NCBI RefSeq assembly: GCF_900104055.1
Contig: NZ_FNJQ01000002.1
Coordinates: 24,704-88,703, forward strand
DNA: 64,000 nucleotides
Reading direction: 5' to 3'
Source: Pseudoselenomonas ruminantium
GTDB taxonomy: Bacteria > Bacillota > Negativicutes > Selenomonadales > Selenomonadaceae
This document shows, piece by piece, positions 8,406-16,228 of the stretch (position 1 is its first letter; each line of letters begins with the position of its first letter). A program made the translations under genes and the position numbers. Below the pieces are notes generated by a model. That model was not told where the DNA came from and searched no databases. It saw nothing but the letters and a program-made list of their open reading frames with translations.

Positions 8406-8878
8406 CAAGATTTGGCATGGGCTATGATGTCCATCGTCTGGTGGAAGGACGCAAGCTCATTATCGGGGGCGTGGAAATCCCCCATACGTTAGGCCTGTTG
8501 GGCCATTCCGATGCAGATGTATTGCTCCATGCGGTGGCAGATGCCCTGCTCGGCGCGGCAGCTTTGGGCGATATCGGCCGTCATTTCCCCGATACAGATC
8601 CGCAGTTCAAGGGCGCTGACAGCATGAAGCTGCTGGCGCATGTGGCGGAACTGATCAAGGAAAAAGGCTATGTGACGGGCAACGTGGATGCGACCATCGT
8701 GGCCCAGAAGCCCAAGATGAAGGATTTTATCCCGCAGATGAACGCAAATATCGCTCGTGTGCTCGGGATTGAACTAGACCAGGTAAATGTCAAGGCCACC
8801 ACTGAGGAAAAGCTCGGCTTTACCGGCAGTGAGGAAGGTATCTCCGCCTATGCGGTGGCAGGTATCGAAAAGGTCTGA
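8402..8878 (+). CDS. ispF: 2-C-methyl-D-erythritol 2,4-cyclodiphosphate synthase
   Basis: Cyclises CDP-ME 2-phosphate to MEcPP in isoprenoid synthesis. The 158-residue protein begins [13 protein letters not shown], placing the metal ligands Asp9 and His11, and continues with [10 protein letters not shown] and [10 protein letters not shown] chose ATG 8402, which overlaps the ispD stop. An upstream in-frame start at 8381 would lie inside ispD and add seven unrelated residues. Adjacent ispD and ispF genes are common. Confidence 0.95.
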   Translation: MTRFGMGYDVHRLVEGRKLIIGGVEIPHTLGLLGHSDADVLLHAVADALLGAAALGDIGRHFPDTDPQFKGADSMKLLAHVAELIKEKGYVTGNVDATIVAQKPKMKDFIPQMNANIARVLGIELDQVNVKATTEEKLGFTGSEEGISAYAVAGIEKV

Positions 8879-8893
8879 CCAGGAGGAATCTCA

Positions 8894-10321
8894 ATGTTAA
8901 AAGTATACAATACCATGACACGCAGCAAAGAAGAGTTCAAACCCTTGAAAGAGGGGGAGGCCAGCATCTACTGCTGCGGCGTCACGCCTTATAACCATCC
9001 CCATATCGGCAATGCCCGTCCGTTCGTGACCTGGGATGTGATTCGCCGTTACCTTGCCCACAAAGGCTACAAGGTACGCTATATCCAGAACTTCACGGAT
9101 GTGGATGACAAGATCATCCGCACGGCCAACGAAGAAGGCGTGAAGTGGAGCGATATTTCCGGCCGTTATATTGACGCATACTTCAAGGCCATGGATGCCC
9201 TGAACGTCAAGCGGGCGGATATCTATCCCCGGGTAAGTGAAACGATCCCTGACATCATCGCTATGGTGCAGAAGCTCGTGGACAAGGGCTATGCCTATGC
9301 CGTGGATAATGGGGATGTATTCTACCGCGTGGAAAAATTTGCGGGCTATGGCAAACTCAGTGGCCGCAAGCTCGAAGACATGCAGGCCGGTGCCCGCATT
9401 GATGTCGATGAGCGCAAGGAACATCCGATGGACTTTGCCCTCTGGAAGGCCGCTAAGCCCGGCGAACCGAGCTGGGACAGCCCCTGGGGCAAAGGCCGTC
9501 CGGGCTGGCATATCGAGTGCTCCACCATGTCCCTGAAATATTTGGGTGAGAAGTTCGACTTCCATGGCGGCGGCAGCGACCTGATCTTCCCGCATCATGA
9601 AAATGAGATTGCCCAGAGTCAGGCCTGCATCGGGGACGAGCACAGCTTTGCCCAGTATTGGCTGCACAATGGCTTCATCACCATCCATAACGAGAAGATG
9701 TCCAAGTCCAAGAACAACTTCTTTACGGTGAAGGATATTTTGGCTGAGTACCCGGGTGAGGTGGTGCGCTTCTTCATCCTGCAGACGCATTACAGAAGCC
9801 CGCTGGATTTCAGCGACGAGCGCCTCAAGGAAGCGCAGACGAGCCTGAACCGTCTGGCCCAGTCCAAGGGCTTTATGGATGAACTGCTGGCCAAATCCGG
9901 CCAGAGCGATACGGCCAAGGAATTGGCAGACAAAGCTGCCGGCTATGTCAAGGAATTCCATGAAGCCATGGATGATGACTTCAATACGGCCCTGGCCATC
10001 AGTCAGATCTTTGCCTTGTCCAAGGACATCAACATTTACTATCAGGATGTCATGAACAAGGGCACGGCTTTCGACAGCGAAAACTTTGCCAAGGTGGCAG
10101 CGGCTTACAAGCTTATGACGAGCATTATCGGCATCTTCGAACAGGCAGAGGCTGCGGATGATGAACTGGCCAACAAGCTCATGGATCTCATCATCAATAT
10201 CCGTCAGGATGCCCGCAAGGAAAAGAACTGGGGCCTGGCTGACAAGATCCGCGATGAACTGAAGGAAGCCGGGGTAATCCTTGAGGATACGCCCAATGGG
10301 GTACGGTGGAAAAAGGCATGA
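8894..10321 (+). CDS. cysS: cysteinyl-tRNA synthetase
   Basis: Charges tRNA-Cys. The 475-residue class I enzyme shows CGVTPYNHPHIGNARPF (zinc-binding Cys and the HIGH-like HIGN), GWHIECS and HGGGSDLIFPHHENE for further zinc ligands, and KMSKSKNN (KMSKS loop). The length is normal. An AGGAGG ribosome binding site precedes the ATG. It is followed by mini-RNase III with an ATGA overlap, an arrangement also found in other Firmicutes. Confidence 0.96.
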   Translation: MLKVYNTMTRSKEEFKPLKEGEASIYCCGVTPYNHPHIGNARPFVTWDVIRRYLAHKGYKVRYIQNFTDVDDKIIRTANEEGVKWSDISGRYIDAYFKAMDALNVKRADIYPRVSETIPDIIAMVQKLVDKGYAYAVDNGDVFYRVEKFAGYGKLSGRKLEDMQAGARIDVDERKEHPMDFALWKAAKPGEPSWDSPWGKGRPGWHIECSTMSLKYLGEKFDFHGGGSDLIFPHHENEIAQSQACIGDEHSFAQYWLHNGFITIHNEKMSKSKNNFFTVKDILAEYPGEVVRFFILQTHYRSPLDFSDERLKEAQTSLNRLAQSKGFMDELLAKSGQSDTAKELADKAAGYVKEFHEAMDDDFNTALAISQIFALSKDINIYYQDVMNKGTAFDSENFAKVAAAYKLMTSIIGIFEQAEAADDELANKLMDLIINIRQDARKEKNWGLADKIRDELKEAGVILEDTPNGVRWKKA

Positions 10322-10806
10322 AGTTTGACCATTTTAAGATGCTCGTCGAGATGATGTTTCAGCCGGATGGCGACGGGGGCATTTTGCAGCGTTATCAGGA
10401 TGTGGATGTAAAGCAGCTCAACCCTTTGGTATTGGCCTATGTGGGGGATGCCTACTTCCATCTCTTTATGCGTACGCGTCTGCTCTCCTATGAGCAGGCC
10501 AAGGTGCAGGCACTCCACTCCTTCAGCGCCCAGATGGTTTCGGCGGTCTGGCAGGCCAAGGCCTATCAGGGCATTGAGGGAGCACTCACCGAGGAGGAGA
10601 AAGCCATCTACCGCCGGGGCCGCAATGCCAAGAGCCATGCGCCGCGCAGTGCGTCCGTGGCCGAATATCATGCCAGCACCGGCTTTGAGGCCCTGCTCGG
10701 CAGCCTCTATCTTTCCGAGCAGCATGAACGGCTCTACGAGATTGCGGAAATGTCCTTCCAGATTATCTCGCAGGCCATGATGAAGGAAATACGGGAGAAG
10801 AATTAA
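10318..10806 (+). CDS. mrnC: mini-ribonuclease III
   Basis: A 162-residue RNase III-type catalytic domain without the double-stranded RNA-binding domain, the layout of MrnC, which matures 23S rRNA ends in Firmicutes. Motifs include LNPLVLAYVGDAYFHLF (catalytic Asp region) and STGFEALLGSLYL, the second acidic signature. ATG 10318 overlaps the cysS stop. A GTG at 10306 lies within cysS and is less likely. It is followed after three bases by thyX. Confidence 0.92.
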   Translation: MKFDHFKMLVEMMFQPDGDGGILQRYQDVDVKQLNPLVLAYVGDAYFHLFMRTRLLSYEQAKVQALHSFSAQMVSAVWQAKAYQGIEGALTEEEKAIYRRGRNAKSHAPRSASVAEYHASTGFEALLGSLYLSEQHERLYEIAEMSFQIISQAMMKEIREKN

Positions 10807-10809
10807 CGA

Positions 10810-11502
10810 ATGATCAAGGTAAAATTACTGAACTATACGCCGGAGCCGGAGCGGGCTGTGGCGATGGCCGCAAGGCTCTGCTACTCGGCTAGTGGTGCCG
10901 AGGAATTGGCGGAAAAACTGAGTGACGAAAAGGTGAAGGAAATGGTGCGCCGTATGGTGGCTTTGGGCCATGGCTCCACTTTGGAACACGCCAGCTTCAC
11001 TTTCGGCATTGAAGGCGTGAGCCGCGTGCTGACGCATCAGCTCGTGCGTCACCGCATCGCTTCCTATGACCAGCAGTCCCAGCGCTATGTGGCAGCTCAT
11101 GGCTTCCAGTACATCACGCCGCCATCCATTGCCGAAAAGCCCGAGGCTCTGGCCAAATATGAGACGCTGCTCGAAGAAATCCGCAAGACTTATGACGAGC
11201 TTACGGAAATGGGCGTGCCCAAGGAAGATGCCCGCTATGTGCTGGCCAATGCCACGGAGACGAAAATCCTCGTGACCATGAATGCCCGCAGCCTCATGCA
11301 CTTCTTCAACCTGCGCTGCTGCAACCGGGCTCAGTGGGAAATCCGCGAGATGGCCTACAAGATGCTGGCCGAGGCCAAGAAAGTTGCGCCGACGCTGTTC
11401 TTCAATGCAGGGGCCAGTTGCGTCAACACAGGGCGCTGTCCGGAAGGTGCCATGACCTGCGGCAAGCTCAGCGAGATGCTGAAACTGCGGGAGAAGGAAT
11501 AA
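10810..11502 (+). CDS. thyX: flavin-dependent thymidylate synthase
   Basis: Makes dTMP from dUMP using methylenetetrahydrofolate and FAD. The 230-residue protein carries the ThyX signature [14 protein letters not shown] (RHRxxSxxxxSxRY form), then [19 protein letters not shown] and a cysteine-containing C-terminus. It is a homotetramer in characterised members. It lies in the cysS-mrnC-thyX-rlmB series with very short spacers. This order is seen in several Firmicutes. Confidence 0.95.
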   Translation: MIKVKLLNYTPEPERAVAMAARLCYSASGAEELAEKLSDEKVKEMVRRMVALGHGSTLEHASFTFGIEGVSRVLTHQLVRHRIASYDQQSQRYVAAHGFQYITPPSIAEKPEALAKYETLLEEIRKTYDELTEMGVPKEDARYVLANATETKILVTMNARSLMHFFNLRCCNRAQWEIREMAYKMLAEAKKVAPTLFFNAGASCVNTGRCPEGAMTCGKLSEMLKLREKE

Positions 11503-11506
11503 GATT

Positions 11507-12445
11507 ATGCGAAACGACAATAAAAAGGAAACGACGCGTGCCAAAAGACGCGATAACCAGAAAAATGCGCGGGGCGGAGTGCGCAAGAATGTTCCAGCTG
11601 AGCGTTCCAGCCGGGAAAAACTGACGCGTCAAAAATTGACAAGTCAGGCTTTTGCGCACGAAGTCCGGGAATCCCGGAGCGTGCAGGATGTACGGGAACT
11701 GCCCGAAGACGTGCTGATTGGCCGCAATGCCGTGACCGAAGCCCTGCGCGCCGGCCGTGGCATCAACAAGATCCTGCTGGCCGACGGCGACCGGGAAGGG
11801 CAGGTCAGTGAAATCGTGGCGCTGGCCAAGGAGCGCGGCATTGTCCTGCAGTTCGTGGAGCGCGGCAAGATTGAGTCTGTAGCGTCCGGCTTGCGCCATC
11901 AGGGCGTGTTGGCCTATGTGGCCCCGGTAGCCTATGCCGAACTCGACGATATCCTGGCCAAGGCCGAAGCAGCTGGGCAGCCGCCTTTCCTGCTGTTGCT
12001 GGATGAATTGGAAGATCCGCATAATCTCGGCGCACTCCTGCGTACGGCCGATGCTACGGGCGTACATGGCGTGCTGATCCCGAAGCGCCGCAGTGTGCCC
12101 CTTACGGCCACTGTGGCCAAGACTTCTGCCGGTGCTGTGGAATATGTGCCCGTCGCTCGTATCGGCAATATTTCCCAGACCTTGAAAGCGCTCAAGGAAA
12201 AAGGCTTCTGGGTGGCTGGTGCCGATATGGATGGCAGCCAGAATTACTATGAAGCTGACCTGACTGGCCCGCTGGTCCTCGTGGTAGGCAGCGAGGGCAA
12301 GGGTATGGGGCGTCTGACCAAAGAGCAGTGTGATTTCATCGTGAAGATGCCGATGGTGGGCAAGATCAATTCGCTCAATGCTTCCGTAGCTGGTTCCATC
12401 CTGATGTATGAATCCATGCGTCAGCGTTTGGCAAAGAAAAGTTGA
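11507..12445 (+). CDS. rlmB: 23S rRNA 2'-O-methyltransferase, RlmB/TrmH (SpoU) family
   Basis: A 312-residue SPOUT methyltransferase. A very basic, low-complexity N-terminal extension (about 1-65) is followed by a substrate-binding domain starting IGRNAVTEAL and the SPOUT domain with LDELEDPHNLGALLRTA, LVVGSEGKGM and NSLNASVAGSILMYE (the knot motifs). By family it methylates G2251-type positions of 23S rRNA. A paired-palindrome repeat (11621-11648) lies within the extension and encodes LTRQKLTSQ. It ends the ispD-to-rlmB run of genes; sigH then has its own promoter. Confidence 0.9.
   Translation: MRNDNKKETTRAKRRDNQKNARGGVRKNVPAERSSREKLTRQKLTSQAFAHEVRESRSVQDVRELPEDVLIGRNAVTEALRAGRGINKILLADGDREGQVSEIVALAKERGIVLQFVERGKIESVASGLRHQGVLAYVAPVAYAELDDILAKAEAAGQPPFLLLLDELEDPHNLGALLRTADATGVHGVLIPKRRSVPLTATVAKTSAGAVEYVPVARIGNISQTLKALKEKGFWVAGADMDGSQNYYEADLTGPLVLVVGSEGKGMGRLTKEQCDFIVKMPMVGKINSLNASVAGSILMYESMRQRLAKKS
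11621..11648. repeat. copy of the paired TGAC-NN-GTCA palindrome inside rlmB
   Basis: CTGACGCGTCAA, three A, then TTGACAAGTCAG. It has the same two-palindrome layout as the intergenic copies at 13361, 27567 and 40571, but lies in frame in the variable N-terminal extension of the methyltransferase. Confidence 0.5.
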
Positions 12446-12494
12446 TACTTTACAACAAATATTGCTTAAGGGGACTAAAGTCCTATGACCTTCC

Positions 12495-12524
12495 TTGACT
12501 ATTACCTTGTAATAGGGGTATAAT
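12495..12524 (+). promoter_or_regulatory. sigma-70-type promoter of sigH
   Basis: TTGACT (12495-12500), an 18-base spacer and a perfect TATAAT (12519-12524), 25 bases before the first possible ATG of the sigma factor gene. Confidence 0.65.
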
Positions 12525-12549
12525 CAAAACGTATTAGGGGATTGCAAGA

Positions 12550-13338
12550 ATGAAAACTGGGGAAGTTTTCAGTAAAGGGGAACGTGCGATGGAAGCAGAA
12601 CAAACTACAGAAGATTTATTTGTAGAAGAAATCTACAGTGAATTCGCCAAACTCACGGACGAGGAGATACTGCTGGCCATCAAGGATAGCAACGACAAGG
12701 CCGCGTTGGATTATTTGATCAACAAATATCGTAATTTCGTGCGCGCTAAAGCTCGTTCCTATTTCTTGATTGGGGCAGATCGTGAAGACATCATTCAGGA
12801 AGGCATGATTGGCTTTTACAAAGCGATACGGGATTTTCGCAATGATAAGCTGTCCTCCTTCCGGGCTTTTGCGGAATTGTGTGTCACACGGCAGATCATC
12901 ACGGCTATCAAGACCGCAACGAGGCAAAAGCATATTCCACTCAACTCTTATATCTCGCTGAACAAGCCCATCTATGATGAGGATTCGGATCGAACCCTAT
13001 TGGATGTCCTTTCCGGGGCCAAGGTAACGGATCCGGAAGAACTGGTCATCAGCCGGGAAGAGTTTGTGGATATCGAAAAGAAGATGGAAGAGATCCTCTC
13101 CGATTTGGAATGGAAGGTCCTCATGAGCTATCTTGATGGCAAGAGCTATCAGGAGATTGCCGAAGACCTGCACCGCCATGTGAAATCCATTGACAACGCT
13201 TTGCAGCGCGTAAAGCGGAAGCTGGAGAAATACATGGAAAAACGCGGGGATGAACTCGACGTAACCACCATCTACCGGGGGCTTAGCTCCATTAACCGCC
13301 GCCTGCGCGGCATTGATGAAGACGATTATCTGCGTTGA
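12550..13338 (+). CDS. sigH: sigma-70-family factor of the sporulation sigma-H type
   Basis: Region 2 (about 60-115) contains DREDIIQEGMIGFYKAIRDF, the core-binding and -10 recognition segment. Region 4 (about 195-245) is a helix-turn-helix with SYQEIAEDLHRHVKSIDNAL. The order and spacing match SigH (Spo0H). At 262 residues from ATG 12550 it is longer than Bacillus SigH. ATG 12589, with AAAGGGG eight bases upstream, would give 249 residues and is an equally good start. In spore formers SigH starts sporulation and competence. Negativicutes that do not sporulate also keep it. It follows rlmB, as in many Firmicutes. Confidence 0.88.
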   Translation: MKTGEVFSKGERAMEAEQTTEDLFVEEIYSEFAKLTDEEILLAIKDSNDKAALDYLINKYRNFVRAKARSYFLIGADREDIIQEGMIGFYKAIRDFRNDKLSSFRAFAELCVTRQIITAIKTATRQKHIPLNSYISLNKPIYDEDSDRTLLDVLSGAKVTDPEELVISREEFVDIEKKMEEILSDLEWKVLMSYLDGKSYQEIAEDLHRHVKSIDNALQRVKRKLEKYMEKRGDELDVTTIYRGLSSINRRLRGIDEDDYLR

Positions 13339-13360
13339 AATCATTTATAAGAATTGTAGG

Positions 13361-13394
13361 ATTGACCGGTCAATTTTGACCGGTCAGTTTTTTT
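13361..13394 (+). terminator. terminator built from two TGACCGGTCA palindromes
   Basis: ATTGACCGGTCA (13361-13372) and TGACCGGTCAGT (13377-13388) pair with one G-U, followed by seven T. Each half is itself a perfect palindrome. This is the clearest member of the dispersed repeat family found in this window. Confidence 0.7.
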
Positions 13395-13432
13395 GTAACA
13401 AGAACAAACAATACTGTCTATGACAAATTACA

Positions 13433-13461
13433 TTGAATGGCAAAAATATCTATGCTATAAT
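13433..13461 (+). promoter_or_regulatory. promoter of the modABC leader
   Basis: TTGAAT (13433-13438), a 17-base spacer and TATAAT (13456-13461). It lies immediately upstream of the structured leader that precedes modA. Confidence 0.6.
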
Positions 13462-13471
13462 TTTATTCGTG

Positions 13472-13569
13472 ATATCTCCGAGCCAAGTGATCTAAGGCAG
13501 GGCGCATTGCTATGATGCTTGGCCGGAACGGGATTCCGTTCCCGGGTGCAGGGAGAAATCCTTACACCT
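13472..13569 (+). promoter_or_regulatory. molybdenum-cofactor (Moco)-type riboswitch candidate
   Basis: A roughly 100-base leader between the promoter and modA. It begins CTCCGAGCC, and GCCAAG (13482-13487) pairs with CTTGGC (13518-13523). A second hairpin is GGAACGG-GATT-CCGTTCC (13525-13542). A third is GGTG..CACC (13545-13568) with inner AGG/CCT around GAGAAAT. This layout and its place before a molybdate ABC transporter fit the Moco RNA motif, which senses the molybdenum or tungsten cofactor. The family assignment comes from remembered consensus and context, not from a covariance search. Confidence 0.6.
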
Positions 13570-13596
13570 TCCGCAATTTGAAAAGGAGTGGTAGAA

Positions 13597-14382
13597 ATGA
13601 GAAAAATTTTTGCGCTGGTGATGTCTGTGGTGATGATGCTGGCCTTAGGCTGTGGCAGTGAACAGGCTAAGCCGGAGAAAAAGGCTGAGCCCGTGGAACT
13701 GCATGTGGCAGCGGCGGCCAGCCTGACGGATGTGATGCAGGAAATAGCGGCAAACTACGAGAAGGAACATCCAAATGTGAAGATCACCTTCAATTTCGGC
13801 AGTTCCGGTGCTTTGCAGCAGGCCATCCAGAACGGTGGTCAGACGGATTTGTTCTTCTCGGCGGCGCAGAAGCAGATGAACGCACTGGAAAAGGATGGAT
13901 TGCTGGCTGATGGGACCCGCAGGGACTTATTGGTCAATGAAGTGGTGCTGATCGTACCGCGTGAGGGCGGCAAGGCAATCACGGATTTCCAGCAGCTGAC
14001 AGGCGCAGATATCCGGCATATCGCCTTGGGCGAGCCCAAGGGCGTGCCGGTGGGGCAGTATGCTGAGGAAGTATTCACGAAATTAGGCCTTCTTGAGTCC
14101 ATCAAGGGCAAGGCAGTCTATGGTTCGGATGTGCGGCAGGTGCTTTCCTGGGTGGAATCCGGTGATGCTGATTGCGGTGTGGTCTATGCAACCGATGCAG
14201 CCGTGTCCAAAAAGGTCAAAGTCGCAGCCAAGGCACCGGCGGATACCCATAAGCCGATTATCTATCCGGCAGCTGCCCTGAAGGAATCCAAGCATCTGGC
14301 TGAAGCTAAGGATTTTTTGGCGTATGCTGCTAATGATGCAAATAAGAAGCTCTTTGAAAAATATGGTTTTGAAGTGAAGTAA
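13597..14382 (+). CDS. modA: ModA, molybdate-binding lipoprotein of an ABC transporter
   Basis: Captures molybdate or tungstate outside the inner membrane and delivers it to ModB. The 261-residue protein starts MRKIFALVMSVVMMLALGC, a lipoprotein signal with the lipobox Cys near 19. The mature domain has VAAAASLTDVMQEIA, FGSSGALQQAIQNG and the later SDVRQVLSWVESGDAD, all typical of ModA. I chose ATG 13597, nine bases after AGGAG. GTG 13588 overlaps that ribosome binding site. First gene of modABC. Confidence 0.93.
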   Translation: MRKIFALVMSVVMMLALGCGSEQAKPEKKAEPVELHVAAAASLTDVMQEIAANYEKEHPNVKITFNFGSSGALQQAIQNGGQTDLFFSAAQKQMNALEKDGLLADGTRRDLLVNEVVLIVPREGGKAITDFQQLTGADIRHIALGEPKGVPVGQYAEEVFTKLGLLESIKGKAVYGSDVRQVLSWVESGDADCGVVYATDAAVSKKVKVAAKAPADTHKPIIYPAAALKESKHLAEAKDFLAYAANDANKKLFEKYGFEVK

Positions 14383-14392
14383 GAGGTAGATC

Positions 14393-15064
14393 ATGGAACT
14401 GTCACCGCTTTTGATTACCCTGCAGACGGCAGGCGCAGCAACGGTAGCAACGTTCTTCATCGGCATTGGCCTGGCCCTGATGGTGGTGCGCCTGAAGCGC
14501 TTTCAGGGACTGGCTGATGCCGTTATTACGTTGCCGATGGTTTTGCCGCCTACCGTTGTCGGTTTTTTCCTGTTATTGTTGTTTGGCAAGCGCAGCCTGA
14601 TTGGCCGTTTTTTGCTGCAATTCGATATTACACTGGTTTTCACCTGGAAAGCGGCGGTTATCGCGGCCATCGTGGTATCCTTGCCGTTGATGTACCGCAC
14701 GGCCCGCGGGGCCTTTGAGCAGATCGATCCGCATATCATCCATGCTGCCCGCACCTTGGGCGTATCGGACTGGCGGATCTTCTGGCATATCCTGCTGCCC
14801 AATGCCAGGGCAGGGATATTAGCCGGATTGGTGCTTTCCTTTACGCGGGCGTTGGGCGAGTTTGGCGCGACCATCATGTTTGCGGGCAATATCCCCGGTG
14901 TCACGCAGACCATGAGCACGGCCATCTATGCAGCGGTGCAGGCCAACGACTATGATCTGGCCGGGGAGTGGGCTATCATCATCGTGGCGTTCTCGCTGTT
15001 TTTCGTTGTGCTCATGAACTGGTGGATTGCCCGCAAGGCAAAAGGAGTGGCCGTATGGAATTGA
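14393..15064 (+). CDS. modB: ModB, molybdate ABC transporter permease
   Basis: Membrane channel subunit for molybdate import. The 223-residue protein has about five to six membrane helices and the ABC-binding EAA-type loop, visible in AARTLGVSDWRIFWHILLP. RALGEFGATIMFAGNIPG is a ModB hallmark. It starts 10 bases after modA, and its last 10 bases overlap modC. Confidence 0.94.
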   Translation: MELSPLLITLQTAGAATVATFFIGIGLALMVVRLKRFQGLADAVITLPMVLPPTVVGFFLLLLFGKRSLIGRFLLQFDITLVFTWKAAVIAAIVVSLPLMYRTARGAFEQIDPHIIHAARTLGVSDWRIFWHILLPNARAGILAGLVLSFTRALGEFGATIMFAGNIPGVTQTMSTAIYAAVQANDYDLAGEWAIIIVAFSLFFVVLMNWWIARKAKGVAVWN

Positions 15065-16101
15065 GCGTGAAGATTGAAAAGAAGCTGAGGAACTTCACCC
15101 TGCGGGCGGATTTTTCGGCTAAGGATGAGGTCTTTGCCTTGTTGGGGGCTTCGGGCTGTGGCAAGAGCATGACGCTCAAATGTATTGCGGGCATCGAAAC
15201 ACCGGACAGGGGGCGCATTGTGCTGAATGGCCGGGTGCTCTTCGACAGTGAGGCGGGCATCAATCTGAAACCGCAGGCGCGCAAGGTCGGCTATCTCTTT
15301 CAGAATTATGCCCTGTTTCCCAATATGACCATTGCCGAAAATATCGCCTTTGTGGCCAGCGGGGACAAGGCTGAAAAAAAGCGCAAGGTGCAGGCGAATC
15401 TGGCAAGGTTCAAGCTGACGGAAGTGGCGCAGGCCTATCCCCACGAACTATCCGGTGGCCAGCAGCAGCGTGCGGCCTTTGCCCGCATCCTGGCCGCTGA
15501 TGTGGAACTGCTGCTGTTGGATGAACCCTTCGCTGCCCTGGACAGCTATCTGAAATGGCAGCTGGAAATGGAACTGGGCGATGTGCTCGCGGATTACGAT
15601 GGCGCTGCCCTGCTGGTCTCTCATGACCGGGGCGAGGTCTATCGCCTGGCCGACCGCATCGCCGTGATCGACCAGGGGCAGATGGAGGCGGTGCACACAA
15701 AGCATGGCCTGTTCCAAGATCCTGCGACATTAGCGGCAACTTTGCTGACCGGCTGCAAGAATATATCTGCTGTGAAACGGATTGCCCCGGATAGGATACT
15801 GGCTGTTGACTGGCAGCTGGAACTGCAGGTGGCCGGTGCGGTGTCCGAGGATGTCCGTTTTGCTGGTATTCGTGCCCATTATATGGAAGTGGCCGCCGGC
15901 CCGGGCGAAAACACCTATGCCATGGAGGTAATCAAGGTGGTTGAAGATGTTTTTTCCTATTTAATTATGCTGCGCCGGCAGGGGACCGAGGCCAGGCCCC
16001 TGCGTCTGGAACTGGCAAAGGATGAATGGCAAAAAATAAAAAATCCCACAACTCTTTATCTGCGCCTGCCTGCGGCGAAGCTCATGCTGATGGAGCACTG
16101 A
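15055..16101 (+). CDS. modC: ModC, molybdate ABC transporter ATP-binding protein
   Basis: Cytosolic ATPase that powers ModB. The 348-residue protein has Walker A GASGCGKS, signature LSGGQQQRAAFARI, Walker B LLLLDEPFAAL and the switch-region SHDRGEVYRLAD. The C-terminal segment from about 230 resembles a MOP-like ligand-binding extension with weak similarity. The true start is ATG 15055, with AAAGGAG nine bases upstream; earlier in-frame starts fall inside modB. Last gene of the operon. Confidence 0.94.
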   Translation: MELSVKIEKKLRNFTLRADFSAKDEVFALLGASGCGKSMTLKCIAGIETPDRGRIVLNGRVLFDSEAGINLKPQARKVGYLFQNYALFPNMTIAENIAFVASGDKAEKKRKVQANLARFKLTEVAQAYPHELSGGQQQRAAFARILAADVELLLLDEPFAALDSYLKWQLEMELGDVLADYDGAALLVSHDRGEVYRLADRIAVIDQGQMEAVHTKHGLFQDPATLAATLLTGCKNISAVKRIAPDRILAVDWQLELQVAGAVSEDVRFAGIRAHYMEVAAGPGENTYAMEVIKVVEDVFSYLIMLRRQGTEARPLRLELAKDEWQKIKNPTTLYLRLPAAKLMLMEH

Positions 16102-16117
16102 AACGTGATATTTGATA

Positions 16118-16146
16118 TTGCACAACGGGCGGGAATTTGCTACAAT
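16118..16146 (+). promoter_or_regulatory. promoter of nrdD
   Basis: TTGCAC (16118-16123), a 17-base spacer and TACAAT (16141-16146), leaving a leader of about 75 bases. The -10 box lies within the first NrdR-like box. Confidence 0.6.
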
Positions 16147-16186
16147 ATATACCGTTACGACAAGTATTAACCACAATATATAGAGG
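16140..16186. promoter_or_regulatory. two tandem NrdR boxes 31 bp apart
   Basis: Box 1 is CTACAATATATACCGT (16140-16155). Box 2 is CCACAATATATAGAGG (16171-16186). Both share the core ACAATATATA and resemble the NrdR consensus ACACwATATATwGTGT. Their centre-to-centre spacing of 31 bp is three helical turns, as expected for NrdR binding. They overlap and follow the -10 box, so repression by NrdR is the likely mode. Confidence 0.65.
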
Positions 16187-16228
16187 GGGCGTACGGAAAT
16201 ACCGCAAATATAGTGGTATCCATAATTT

